DNA of 64,000 nt from contig BDSL01000063.1 of NCBI GenBank assembly GCA_003116995.1, positions 248,001-312,000 on the forward strand, written 5' to 3'. The stretch comes from Yamagishiella unicocca. Its lineage: Eukaryota > Chlorophyta > Chlorophyceae > Chlamydomonadales > Volvocaceae. Both the position numbers and the translations under genes were made by a program. The stretch's first letter is position 1. Every line of letters starts with the position of its first letter. This document shows positions 1 to 11,700 of the stretch, in pieces. The notes under the pieces are model-generated. The model saw only the letters and a list, made by a program, of their open reading frames with translations, was not told the origin of the DNA and ran no database searches.

Positions 1-3000
1 CAGAGGGAGGTGGGCGAGGAGCAGCGGCCAGCAGGCTTTGCGCATCCCGACTCGCTAGCTCACACCCGTACGATATGCTGACACTGGCAGAGGCATTGGA
101 GTAGACATAATTGGGGCACAAGATAAATAAGTGCAGCACCATCCACGCCAGTCGTACGTGTACGACCACCAGATCCCGGTGCACAAACGCTTATAGTTGT
201 ACGGGCTCCAGCCATACACGCGCGCGTACGTACGGCCCTTCCGGCCAGCCGGCAGGCGGCGAGCAACAGCTGATTAGCAACCACAGCAACCACTCACCGA
301 ACATGTCCATCAGCTTGGGCAGGCAGGGCACGACCTCAGCGGCGCATGCCGCAAAGCCCAATGAAGTGGGCAGCCACCTGGGGGAAGCAAGGAGACGAAA
401 GTCACTAACAAGTGGTTGGCCAGCATGCGCGCACGAGCATGACCTACCCAGATGGAGCACCGCCCCGCCGATTAAACGTTTCGGGGTGAGAAGTGTCTAG
501 CTGCCGACGAATCGCCCATCGACCCTCGAGACCCACGCACCTCTTGTGCGTTAGCGCCAACGCGAAGGAGCTGGGAAGCAGCAGCGCCTGCTGGCGCTGA
601 TCACCGACAGCAGCCGTCCGCTGCTGCTGCCACCCAGCAGCGGCCTCCGCCACCGCCCCCGTGAACTGCTGCGGCTGATCGCCGCCGCCGCCGCCCGCCG
701 CCGCTGCCTCCAGCTCCTCACGCGCCGCCGCCGCCTGCACCACCGCCACTGGACCCTGCAAACGCAGCGCGGTGCCGTACGACTCGTCCTCCCACAACGC
801 CTGCAGCGTGAGCGCCAGCTGGGCCAGCATGCCCGCCCGCTGCACTGATAGCGGCTGTGCGGCGGCAGCAACGCTGCCGCCGCCTGCTACTACGCTCGGC
901 AGCGCCGCCACCGCCGCCTGCTGCTGCTGCGGTCCCAAGATGTGGTCCATTAGGTCCTCCAGGGAGGGGCAGGCCACGTCCTCGAGGCGATACACGTGGC
1001 CGTCGGGGCAGGGAGGCAGCAGCGGCAGCGACGGCTGCATTCGCGGCCCGACGGGGCTGTAGCTGGTGCGTGCGGCGGCGGCCCACTGGCCCCACGGTGA
1101 GTCTGCGAGCGCCAGCTGCAGAGCCACAGCACGCCGCTGACGTGGCTGCTGCGGCTGCTGCTGCGGCACGTCAATTGGTGCGGCGCCAGCTGGCCACAGG
1201 AAGATGGTCCGGCGGCGCGGGCGCAGGAAGGGAGTGGCGCCCAGTGCCCGGAAGAGCCATGCCCAGGCCTAGGGATCGGTGGATGGGTGAGAGGTAGGGC
1301 GAGCGGCTTGCGGGTGGCAGCAGGCAAGTGCTGTATGTATGTCTCTCTCACGTAATAATTAACCTCCATTTCCTGAAGCCACAGCATTAGCTCTACACAT
1401 ACCGCACCGCACCTTTTCCTTTCGTGCTTCTTGGACACCACACCGCGCGGTTTCCTCTGTTTACGTCGAGTTTTAAGGCTCGGTTTTAAGGAACGTCGAG
1501 TTTTAAGGCTCGGTTTTAAGGCAGATGAAGGCAGATTTAACACACCGCACGTCTATCTGGCGATGACACGCGCCGCACGCACCTCACGCGGCACAGCCTC
1601 GCACTCCAAGTACGCGTCCGAGATGATGGCAGCCCGGCGCTGCTCGCACCACGTGGGGAAGGTGCGGCGCAGGTCGAAGCCTCCGGGACAAAGCGCCGCT
1701 GGCAGGAACAGCTCGTCGTCGTCGTCAGAACGATGATGAGCTGCTGCGCCGAATGACGGGCCGGGGGCGCCGCCGCTGCCGCAGCCAACCGGCTGCGGGC
1801 ATCGCACAACGGTGCCGTTGCCGGTAAGCACCACCGCACACGACCGCAGCTCCGCCAGGGGGGATATGCCGTAATGGCCTCGATTGGCGCCACTACTGCC
1901 CGTGGTGATGGCGGGGGCGGATGCGGGAGCGGCACGCGACCACGGCGACTGCTGTCGCTGCTTCTGCTGCGGCGGCGGCATTCGCTGCCGGCCGCGGCCG
2001 CCGCCGCCCTCTCCACCACCCTCCTCCGCCTCGTCACGCGGCGACACCAGCCCAGCCGCCAGCGGCAACGCAAGGCAGGCCACCAGCGTTGCGGCCGGCA
2101 GCGGCGACTGCGACGAGTGCGCCGGTACGACATCGCCATCGGCGGTGCCGCTAGTAGTACGGCAGCTGTACCAACGTAGCAGCGGCAGTACGGCCATGTC
2201 GTATACATCCGACGCCTCGAGCGTCCGTACGCCCAGCTCCATCAGGCCCATCAGCAGCACAGCCCGCTGCTCGCCGGCCGGCAGCTGCTGCGCTAGGTCA
2301 GGGCTCAGGAAACGGATCAGGCACTGCTGCTGCTGCTGCTGCCGACGGCTGAAACCCGCAGAAGCGGAAGCGGACACGACTTGCTGCTTTTGCATCGGTT
2401 CCAGCAATGCGTGCAGGTCAGGGGTAAGGCCAACGCCTTCAAGCAGTGTTGCCAGGCTGTCCAAAGAGGCCGCACCGCCGCCGGCGGCTGCCGCCGCCGT
2501 GTCTGCCTCCTCAGGGGACCCGGGCAGCAAGAAGACGTTGGCGCCGGCACGGCCCGCGCCCGAGACGGGCACCCAAGCATCGCCGCCCAGCACTGGAATT
2601 ATGTGTAGGCCGCGCAGGGTCGCCCACAGCCGCTCAGCCACTGCCCCGCCACGCGAGCCCAAGGACGATTCGCCGCTGGGCTGATGGTGGGTGCGGCCGC
2701 CGTACCAGGATGACGCAGCGGACTGACGGGTGCGGTCGCCAGCGGCGGCGCGGCCGCCACTGCTGCGGCTGCCGCCACCGACGCCCAACGCGCTGAAAAT
2801 GACGACCAGCAGTCGAGCCAGGAGGCCCATGCTGAGAGGTCCGGCGGGCGGCCGTTGGAGGGGCGCCGTTGGGGGCTGCTGCCCTGCTGCTGCGATTGGG
2901 CTACGTCCCTCAGCCTGCTGGGCGACATCGGCTTTGCCGCCGTCCTCGTCGTCATCGTCCTCGTCTTCGTCATCGTCCAGCGACGCCGCCGTCGACACGT

Positions 3001-6000
3001 CCGGCTCCGCCGTTGGTTCCGAATCGTCCGTTGAATAATCTGATGACTCAGCCGATTCCGGACGCTCTGCTGGCAGCCGCGCACGTTGGTCCACCGCTGC
3101 GGACGGCTGCTGTGTGCCCTTGCTGCGTGCTGCGAGCAGCATCTCCAACAGAGCCACCTGTGCAGCGAAGGCGACAGCATAGTTGCGTGTAGTTGCGTGT
3201 AGTTGTGTGGAGTTGCGTGCGTTTGGCCAGGGCACCGGAGGCCAGAGTATTCACGAGGCCACACGCGCAGCAGGCAGGAAGGCCGGGTAGTCACACAAAC
3301 ATGGGACGACGTATGGACACCGGCAACCCCTCGAGTGTGGGGTCCTGCATGTGGAGCTCGCTCGCTCTTGCGTGCGCGCCATCCAGTCATGTATGACCCT
3401 ACCTGTCGATAGATGACGGCCATACTGCCCTGCCCGGCTCATCACACCCCCGGATTGCAAAGCGAAACACTACATCCCTGTATGCGTGTATGTACATACT
3501 CCTCATGTAGTCCTTGTTGGCTGGGTATGTATGCAGCCACGTACCATGTCGTGCGCCTGGAATTCCTGCACGTTGAGCATCGCCCTCAGCCGCGAGCTCG
3601 TCTGCAACGGCGTCACCACCTCGCTCACAAAGTAGAGCCCGGCGGCGCGCAGGGCGGCCTGCAGCAGCGGGTAGCCAGCCAGGCAGCAGCAGGCAGCCAG
3701 GCAGGCAGCAGCGGGTAGCCAGGCAGCCAGGCGGGAATGGGATGGAGCGTGGGCAGGTTGGCTGGGGTAGGTCGGTGCGCAGGGTATGGGGAATGGTACG
3801 GCGGAGCATGGCACATATTTGACGTCGTTGAATGGGTTCGGGAGAACCTACGCAGCTGGGACGGGAAGAAGCTCCGCCGTGTGTGTGCCAGGTACGGCGC
3901 AACTACCAATCCATCAGTGGCAGGCCATGCCACACATACATGCACACGAGGTCGATCGCGTCGGCAATCAATGCAAGCTGGTGAACCAACACACTGCAAG
4001 GCCGAGCAGCCATTGTACTTCCTAAAGAAGGCGATTGCTGCTTGCGTGTCTGACGATGCGGCGGTGTTCACTCGATTGGCCGATCGTCCGCAGGGCCGAT
4101 CGTGGGTAATCGCATTTTCATCCCTCGGCTTGCTTGGTGCGTGCGTGGCAAGAAACATGGCCGCCTCTATGTGCCTTGGTGCTCCCACCCCCACCTACCT
4201 GCATGTCTGGCTCCGCCAGCAGCTCCCTGACCCGCGGGTCAAGGCACACGCGCAGCTGGTGGCGCAAGGGCGACAGCTGCTGGCCACAGGCGGTGGGGAT
4301 GAGGACGGACGCACGCACGCATTCGGCAATGCGCTGCGGCAGGGAGGCGAAGAGGTCCTGCGGGGGCGGCCGGAATCAGTGGGGGGGAACGAGCGAGGGT
4401 TTGTTCCTGAAGATGCTGGAATTTCGACAGGTGTTGGAATTCCTGCGTACAAATAGTAAGCGAAGTGAAGCACAGCAGGTAAGCTGACGGTTGGGTTGCC
4501 GGTAGGTACGGCTGCTGGCGCAGCGTGGCCTGAAACGCAGCTGCACAACGCACTGCTCCGCAGGCTCGCTGGCTTAAAGCGACAAGTAAGAGCTCATGTA
4601 GCCAAAGCTCAGTAACCACAGCCCAGTGACGAGGATGGGCAGCCGCCAATACATCTATACACCGCCCCCGAACACCGACGGTGTTTTCGGACATCCACGG
4701 GTTTCCCTCGAACCCCGCTCCGCACATGGGGCTCCTCTGGCAATGGCAGGCAGCTGAGCCAGTAGTTTAGCCAGCCGTGCTGCATCATCGGCGGCATAGG
4801 GCCCCCTGCCGCCCCTCCGGCCGCCGCGCTGTCTTTCGCCGCCTCGCCTCCCTGCCCGGCCAGCCGCTGATGCTCCTCCAGGTCCAGCCTCTGTAGCTCC
4901 TTGAGGGACCTGGGGCGATCGCGACGGAGATAAAGTAGACGTCGATTGCGCGCGACAGGCACAGTGAGCTCATCATCAAAGGGGGACGTAGCGTCATTAC
5001 CCCGATACACACCAGCAACAAAATGACAGGCACGATACGTGTGGAAGTAGTGCGCGGTCGTAGCGCGAGGTGCGCCTTCTACTGACCACGCATACCTACG
5101 ACTAGAAGCCGCTGGCTGGCTTTGCTCTCCCGCCCCCATCCAGACACCGGCGGGTCGCCACGCAAATAAACACGCACGTACGTACCGGGCGAAGATTTGC
5201 GGAATCCTAGCCGCCAGCATCTGGTTCCAGGCGCTGCCACTGTCCACCGCCTCTCTGGTAGTAACACAAACACACACACACGTGGGTGTGCGATCAATAG
5301 GTATCGCGGTGGGTGTGCGATGCCGGGGCGTGCGTCGTCGTGCACATGATGAGTGAATAATAATGAAGCATAAGCACGCACCCGGTACGTATATATCCGG
5401 TTGGTTGTTGCGGAGTGGTATTGCGTGCGGCAGGCGTGGGTATGTCAGCAGCAGCAGTAGGGGTGCCGAGTGTAGGTAAACAGGCAGGGGACGACATGCG
5501 CCAGCAGAGCGCAGCAGGTGGATGGTGTTGGTAGCCGCACGCACGCGCATCTAAGGGTTGGGTTAGTTCATTTGTGCGAACATGGCATGAAACATATGCT
5601 GCACGCCACCACTTAACGCACTGTCGCCATTATTAACCTCACGCCCCGGGCCCGACACGCCCCCCCTATATATCTAACAGCTGTAACTAACCCTCGATGA
5701 GCCAATCATAATGATCGGCTTCATCCGATGTTCATCGAATCGCACATCACGTGAGGGGGGCACAGGGGTCACCGGGGGAGAAATTCTCCCCTCCCCTCTA
5801 GATGTTGTTAGCCAAGCGATGCCTCTTATTTATTTAAGGCCGCTAGCTCCGCGCTCGATACCGATGCCTGGAAGTTGTTGTTGCACCTGGCTGATAATGA
5901 GTGAAACATGTCACTTACGAGAATAATACGACCTGCTGCCGACCCAAACCCGCGCGTAGCAGAGCCTATGACGCTGACTTCCCCACCTGCTGGTCGTGAC

Positions 6001-7032
6001 GATGAAATCTGCATTGACCATGAAACGCAAGCCGTAGTCCCGGGTGGGCAGGTACGCGAACACCTCCTGGCGTGGGGGCCGTGGAAGCGGCCGGCTCGGG
6101 TCGTAAGAGGCGCCGGCCGGCGAACCTGTCGCGTCGCCCAGGCCGCCGCCGCCCACAGCCGCTGCCGCGGCTACAGCGATATCTGCCGCCGCGCCCAGGT
6201 CGAACGCCAGCGACACCTCCGTCTCGCCCAGTTCGATAACCGACAAGTCGCCTCTGATGGACGGGCGGGTGGGCGGGGGACGGGGAACCATTCGAAACAT
6301 CGATATAAACCAGCGATAGCGTACGACGGTGTACGTGGCCTACTCTAGAAATAAAATGGGTACTTAACGAGCACCTGTAACGCGATAACGTGAAATACAG
6401 GCGGCAGGAAGGGACCCTACCTGCGATCTGCTGCCTTACGTGATCATACGATAGGCCGTGCAGGTCATCATCAGTATAGCGTGCTGCAGAATGCAATCAG
6501 TTACTGAATACCCAGCCGTTCGGCCTCCGGTGCGTGCTACCGGCGAACGCCCTCTCCGTCCGTCGGCGCAACGTACGTCTCTGTATGTTGGCGGCTGCTA
6601 ATCCAGCTAATAACCCGCCGCCCAGCATCCCTTCGCCATGCATACATCTCTTGCCGACGCCCGGCGGGCTTCCTTACCGGTCCACCGTGGGCGTGAAGCT
6701 GTCGCTGACGATGAGCCACCGCGTCTCCTGCAGCCGGCCCACGGGTCCGAAGCGCAGCGACACCTGGCCGCCTCCCAGGTCCACCTTGTGCACCTGGATG
6801 CTCAGCCCGCCGTCATCGCCGCCGCCGCCGCCGACAAATTGGTCACGGGAGGCCGCCATGGCCGTGCGCAGGGGTTTGGGCGACGGTGCCGGCGGACTGG
6901 TTCCGTGGGCCCAAGATGCCTGGCCCGCTACCACTGATGATGAGGACGATGTGGCCGCGGCTGCGTCTGTGACTGCGATGCACTTGAGCTTCTTCAGGAA
7001 GAGGATCAGTCGGGGATCCACTTCCGCAAGCG
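1..7032 (-). other. Post-ATPase exons 26-35 of the NO VEIN-like gene
   Basis: Exons 6678-7032, 5987-6253, 5186-5254, 4726-4909, 4199-4357, 3545-3658, 1583-3157, 541-1268, 298-377 and 1-54 (cut by the edge). The first four match the conserved NO VEIN/sacsin segment after the ATPase: FLKKLKCIAVTD, RWLIVSDSF, YLPTRDYGLRFMVNADF, SAWNQMLAARIPQIF and NYWLSCLPLPEEP. Exon 32 (525 codons) is poorly conserved in appearance. It has a Ser/Asp/Glu-rich stretch, a 16-residue hydrophobic run (LLARLLVVIFSALGVG), an HIIPVLGGDAWVPV segment that restores family similarity, and Gln and Gly runs. Exon 33 starts AWAWLFRALGATPFL and includes poly-Gly and Gln tracts. The acceptor of the last partial exon at base 54 is tentative. 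Confidence 0.8.
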
Positions 7033-8697
7033 CTGCACGCATATCATCAAGAGCCCAGCAGCAGCAGTCGATTGCATGACGCTACGTATGTACCGTGCCA
7101 ACCGTGCGTGTGCGTCAGCGCTGTCGGATGTTCGTCATTGGCGTCAGTCAGCATGCCGCGTAGTGCGTTGATGATGGCCGGAGGAAGGGCACTGCATAGG
7201 TTCAAAGCCCCAGTACCTGCGTGTCCTTGTGGACTAACTATATATGCGAGTGCTTGCTCGGAAAGAAGGCTACTAGCTATTCCCTCAAGCGCCACGCTCC
7301 ACCCTAGCGGACCTTAAAGCCCGACAACTAAGCCCATGAAACCGGCTAGACGCCTATCTAGCTACACCTGGACATATAGTACTGGCCAGTCACGCATCTC
7401 ATCGGTTTGCTTGATAGCTAACCAAAAACACGAACTCACGCTTCCGGAGGCTTTCCACGACTGCGGCCGTCGCCGCCGCAATTGCTCCGTCCTCCTCCTG
7501 GTCGGTGCCGCCGTCGTCGGTAGCGCCGCCGCCAGTAGCCGGCGAGCTCCTGATGATGAGGGGCAAGCGGATGATCGTGGAGGCGGGCACCATGCCCAGC
7601 TGGCTGGGCAGATCGGCACCGTCGTACGAGGGCACCACACGGGGAAGCACCATGCCCAAATTGCCGTACTCCTTCCGGCTGAATGTCACGTGGAAGCCGT
7701 TGGAGTGCACTTCAGGCGCATCTGACACCTGCGTGGATTTGGTGGTCGCACCGCACGTACATCGAAGGTGTGTAATAAAGTGTGTAATAAAGTGTGTAAT
7801 AAAGTGTGTAATAAGCGCCGTCCCAATCAGCGGCTAGGCTACTAGCTCGTGCACAAGGCAAGGTTAGATGGCATTGGCTGGGCCAATATTACTGGCCTTT
7901 GATATCGCTATTACATCGGCATCTGTACAGCAAGTAAGGCTAGCGCAAACACTGCTGTGCGTGTGCTATGGCGACAGGAACGCGGGGATCGGATTAGGTC
8001 CCGGATGGTCGGTGCTCCTGCGGGCGCTCCTGCGGGCGGGCGCTCTGCTGGTTGCTCTGGCTGAGGGTTTGCTTGGGCTGCAGTTAGTGTACTGCTGATA
8101 GGGGGGGCCATTGGGGCTACTTCCCTGGGCCCTTCATTGGGGTTTCTGGTGGTTTGCCGTATCTCGCTCCGTCGACTGGTTTGTTCTCCTTCCTGTGTCT
8201 CTTTCAGTGTCAGGCGATGGCTCTACCATATGGTCTGGGACCCACTGTAACAGTTCCTACCTACACACCGTCCGGGAACCCAGTACTACACCGTGAGGCG
8301 TAAGCTTTTTCCTTCTAGCCCTTCTGGCGAACAGATACCCTTAACACAGTAGTTCATCAGGAGGCCGACAAATAAACGGATGGGTGCATGGACAGGCAGA
8401 CATACAGGCACGCGCGCACACCGCGCACCTTGAACACGGATTTGAAGCCGATCCCCTTCTTTCCGATGTAACCCCGCTTCTTCTTCTTGCTGCTCGGCCC
8501 AGATAGACAAGCAGGGAATGGATAAAGTAAGATAGGGGCAACCATAGTAAAAAGAGGGCGCGTACTTGTGTAGAGGCCGAGCCCGCGAGTTGCCAGTCAG
8601 TGAGGCAAGAGAATGTATCGCCGGGGATGCATGCGTGTATCGACGGATGACTTGATCACTTAACTGGGATGGCGTACGTGTAGGAGAACGTGTGCGG

Positions 8698-8736
<39 letters not shown>

Positions 8737-11700
8737 GCTAGCTAGCTAGCTAGCTACACAGTAGATCGCTGGCCCCCCAACTAAGAACCAACCGTAGCGT
8801 GCGCCACCGCCCGCTCGCCCGCCCCCTCCTCATCGCACGCATTCAGGGATGGAGCCGGCCTGCCCGCCACCTACGTGCTCATGTTGACGTCACTCAATGC
8901 GCGGATGTCTTGCTCCTGCGCACGTACGACGGCCAATCCGTCCAGCAGGGAAATGGCGGAGGGTGTCAGTTAAGTAAATGTACTAAACCAATATAATGTA
9001 CTTAACACGATACACAAGGTAGGCAGCAGGTAGTAGTAATTGTCCCAGTGGGCCCCTAACCGTAAGGGGTAGGTACAGCCATTGGGTGCATCGATCGGCT
9101 GACGACACTGCTGAAAGCCAGAGGCGCAGCGGCAGCAACTACGCAGCATGTATGGCAGGGGGAGTTAGCTCAAATGGACCCCCTATCAATAGTACGTACA
9201 CCAAATGCAGCCCAAGCAGCCCCTCAGCCAGAGAAGCCAGCAGAGCGCCTCATCATGCCGAGTAGAAACACCCCACGTACGTGAGACCCAAGCAAGGAAA
9301 TCACCACTCAACGCGGTCAGATAGCCAGCAGTCCGAAAGGCAGAGGACGGAGACAAGGGAACTCCATACCGCATGAGCACCGACCGGCCAGCCAGCAGGT
9401 TGCTCCGCTCGCGACACACAGACACCCACATTCGCCAAGCATCCAGGTTATCAAGCAAAGAGTGGAGCACTGCCGTACGAAACCACTGCTTTTCCCTACG
9501 TACCTTAAATCCAAGCTCATTGTTAAGCACCACCAGCGCGCTGGACGTCAGTACGAACTCCAGACACGGCACCACACCCGGCGCGTACGAGTTGTCCTCT
9601 GCGTGTGCCCACACATCGCGCGCACGCGCGTGGTAGGTCGATCACCGGCAGCAGCAGCAGAACGGCAGTTGCAGGCACACATACGTACGGGGTCGGTGGC
9701 GCAGCCATGTATGTTATACGTACTAGCCGGCTGGAATTTATCCCTCACACAACGTTACAACAAGCAGCAGTCTGCAAGCACCGCTCGTCCGTGCATGTAG
9801 ATGCATACATACATACGTAGATGTATGTAGGTACGTATGTGCCAGTAGTCCTGCTGCATTCATTCATTTCTTCCCATCGCCAAGTACATACACGCGCGAA
9901 CATGCGTAGCATACAGGCATCTCCGTCGCCCCCCGGCAGGCCCACCCGCGTTCTGCATGAGCTCCATGACGAAGTGCAGGTCCTTTGAGTAGAGCTGCGC
10001 CGACAACTGCAAGCAAGCAAGCATGTTGATCCATGATGCTTGATGGCAAGTTGGAGCCACGACATATTCAGCAAGTAAGGAAGAAAATACGCGGCGGCAG
10101 CGCACACATACACACACAGTCGAACAATTCAAAACCCGAAATTGCTTAGCTACGTGAACGCGCGAGAGCAAATACCGTACATATGTACGATACATGTGTC
10201 GTTCTATCTGGCCGAGGGTAAGTGAGCTTGTAGTAGCGCGTGATGTGATTCCATAAGCACATACTGTAGCAGGCGTATAAACACATATGTACCCGCCGTG
10301 TCGGAGACCGCCGGTCGGTAGATAGCGATAGGTGACACCGCATCATCCGGACATGCATCCATGTGCACAGTAGTCACCTACCTGTTCTACCGCGTTGCCC
10401 ACGCGCTGTGTGTTGCAGCGAATCGTGTCGACAGCATCAGGATCGGTGAAAACCTTGTCCATGCCGTACGTCTGCATACAGTAGATCAAATCAAAACGGG
10501 GAAACGAATATATGCTTACTTGTAGTGGTGTAATGTATGCTTACTCGTAGTGGTAGGTGTAATATATATGCTTACCTGTATGTATATAGTGCTTACGTAC
10601 GTGTAGTGGTGTCTGAGGCTATAGGGTCGTCTAGGCAGGATGTAGGGGCGGGTCGCAAGCCCGCCGTGCAGGTATCGCTTGTGCCCGCACGGCAGGTATC
10701 GCTTGTGCCCGCACGGCAGGTATCGCTTGTGCCCGCCGTGCAGGTATCGCTTGTGCCCGCACGGCAGGTATCGCTTGTGCCCGCACGGCAGGTATCGCTT
10801 ACTTGTGCCCGCACGGCAGGTATCGCTTGTGCCCGCACGGCAGGTATCGCTTGTGCCCGCACGGCAGGTATCGCTTGTGCCCGCACGGTAGGTATCGCTT
10901 GTGCCCGCACGGCAGGTATCGTTTGTGCACGCACGGCAGGTATCGTTTGTGCCCGCACGGCAGGTATCGCTTGTGCCCGCACGGCAGGTATCGCTTGTGC
11001 CCGCACGGCAGGTATCGCTTGTGCCCGCACGGCAGGTATCGCTTGTGCCCGCACGGTAGGTATCGCTTGTGCACGCACAGCAGGTATCGCTTGTGCCCGC
11101 ACGGCAGGTATCACTTGTGCCCGCACGGCAGGTATCGCTTGTGCCCGCACGGCAGGTATCGCTTGTGCCCGCACGGCAGGTATCGCTTGTGCACGCACGG
11201 CAGGTATCGCTTGTGCACGCACGGCAGGTATCGCTTGTGCCCGCACGGCAGGTATCGCATGCACGTACATCTACTCTGTCCACTCACGTGGCGAATTTTC
11301 TCCACCACAAGCGCCCGCTCGCGCCGCAACTCCTCCAGTCCGGCAGCCGCAGCCACTATCCTGCCTTCGCCACCGTCATGCGGCTTGGAGCCCGGCTCGT
11401 CAGCAGCAGCGGCCCCAACACCGCCGCCGCTGCCACGTCTACCACCCACTGTCGTCGTGTCATCACCTGCGAGCGTCTGTGCAGCAGTATTGTTGGCAGC
11501 AACAGCAGCCAGCCTGCTGGCGCTGATGTCAGCAGTGGATAGCTGCTCGGGACCGTCCTGTTTATTAGCCAACTTCTCCAGACCCATTGGGACGGCTCTA
11601 TCACAGGATTTGAGCAGCGGCAGCGCTGGCGCCTCCGAACCGTCGCTCGCTTCCACGGTAATACCTCCTGGTGCTCCTGCTGGCACACTGGGCGCGCCGG

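Larger units (their letters stand above)
7440..10471 (-). other. GHKL ATPase exons 20-25 of the NO VEIN-like gene
   Basis: Exons 10382-10471, 9946-10006, 9504-9598, 8875-8915, 8429-8489 and 7440-7728 encode residues about 1056-1267. Exon 21 carries LYSKDLHFVMELMQNA with the family's metal and ATP-binding Glu and Asn. The Glu codon of the following EDN is split between exons 21 and 22. Exon 22 ends in NNELGFK, where this family replaces the usual DxGxG loop. Exon 23 is only 41 bases (EQDIRALSDVNMS). Exon 24 carries the glycine-rich lid GYIGKKGIGFKSVFK. Exon 25 opens with SDAPEVHSNGFHVTF. All key ATPase residues that can be judged by eye are present, so the domain looks intact and not decayed. 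Confidence 0.88.

Noticed and set aside
9160..9185. tRNA-like A-box (TTAGCTCAAATGG)
   Set aside because: No B-box or anticodon arm follows within the required distance.
10516..11283. Long open frames of 225-255 codons on the minus strand and 329 codons on the plus strand over the 24-bp array
   Set aside because: They arise because the repeat length is a multiple of three and the unit lacks stops. The phase-consistent exon chain of the minus gene skips the array.
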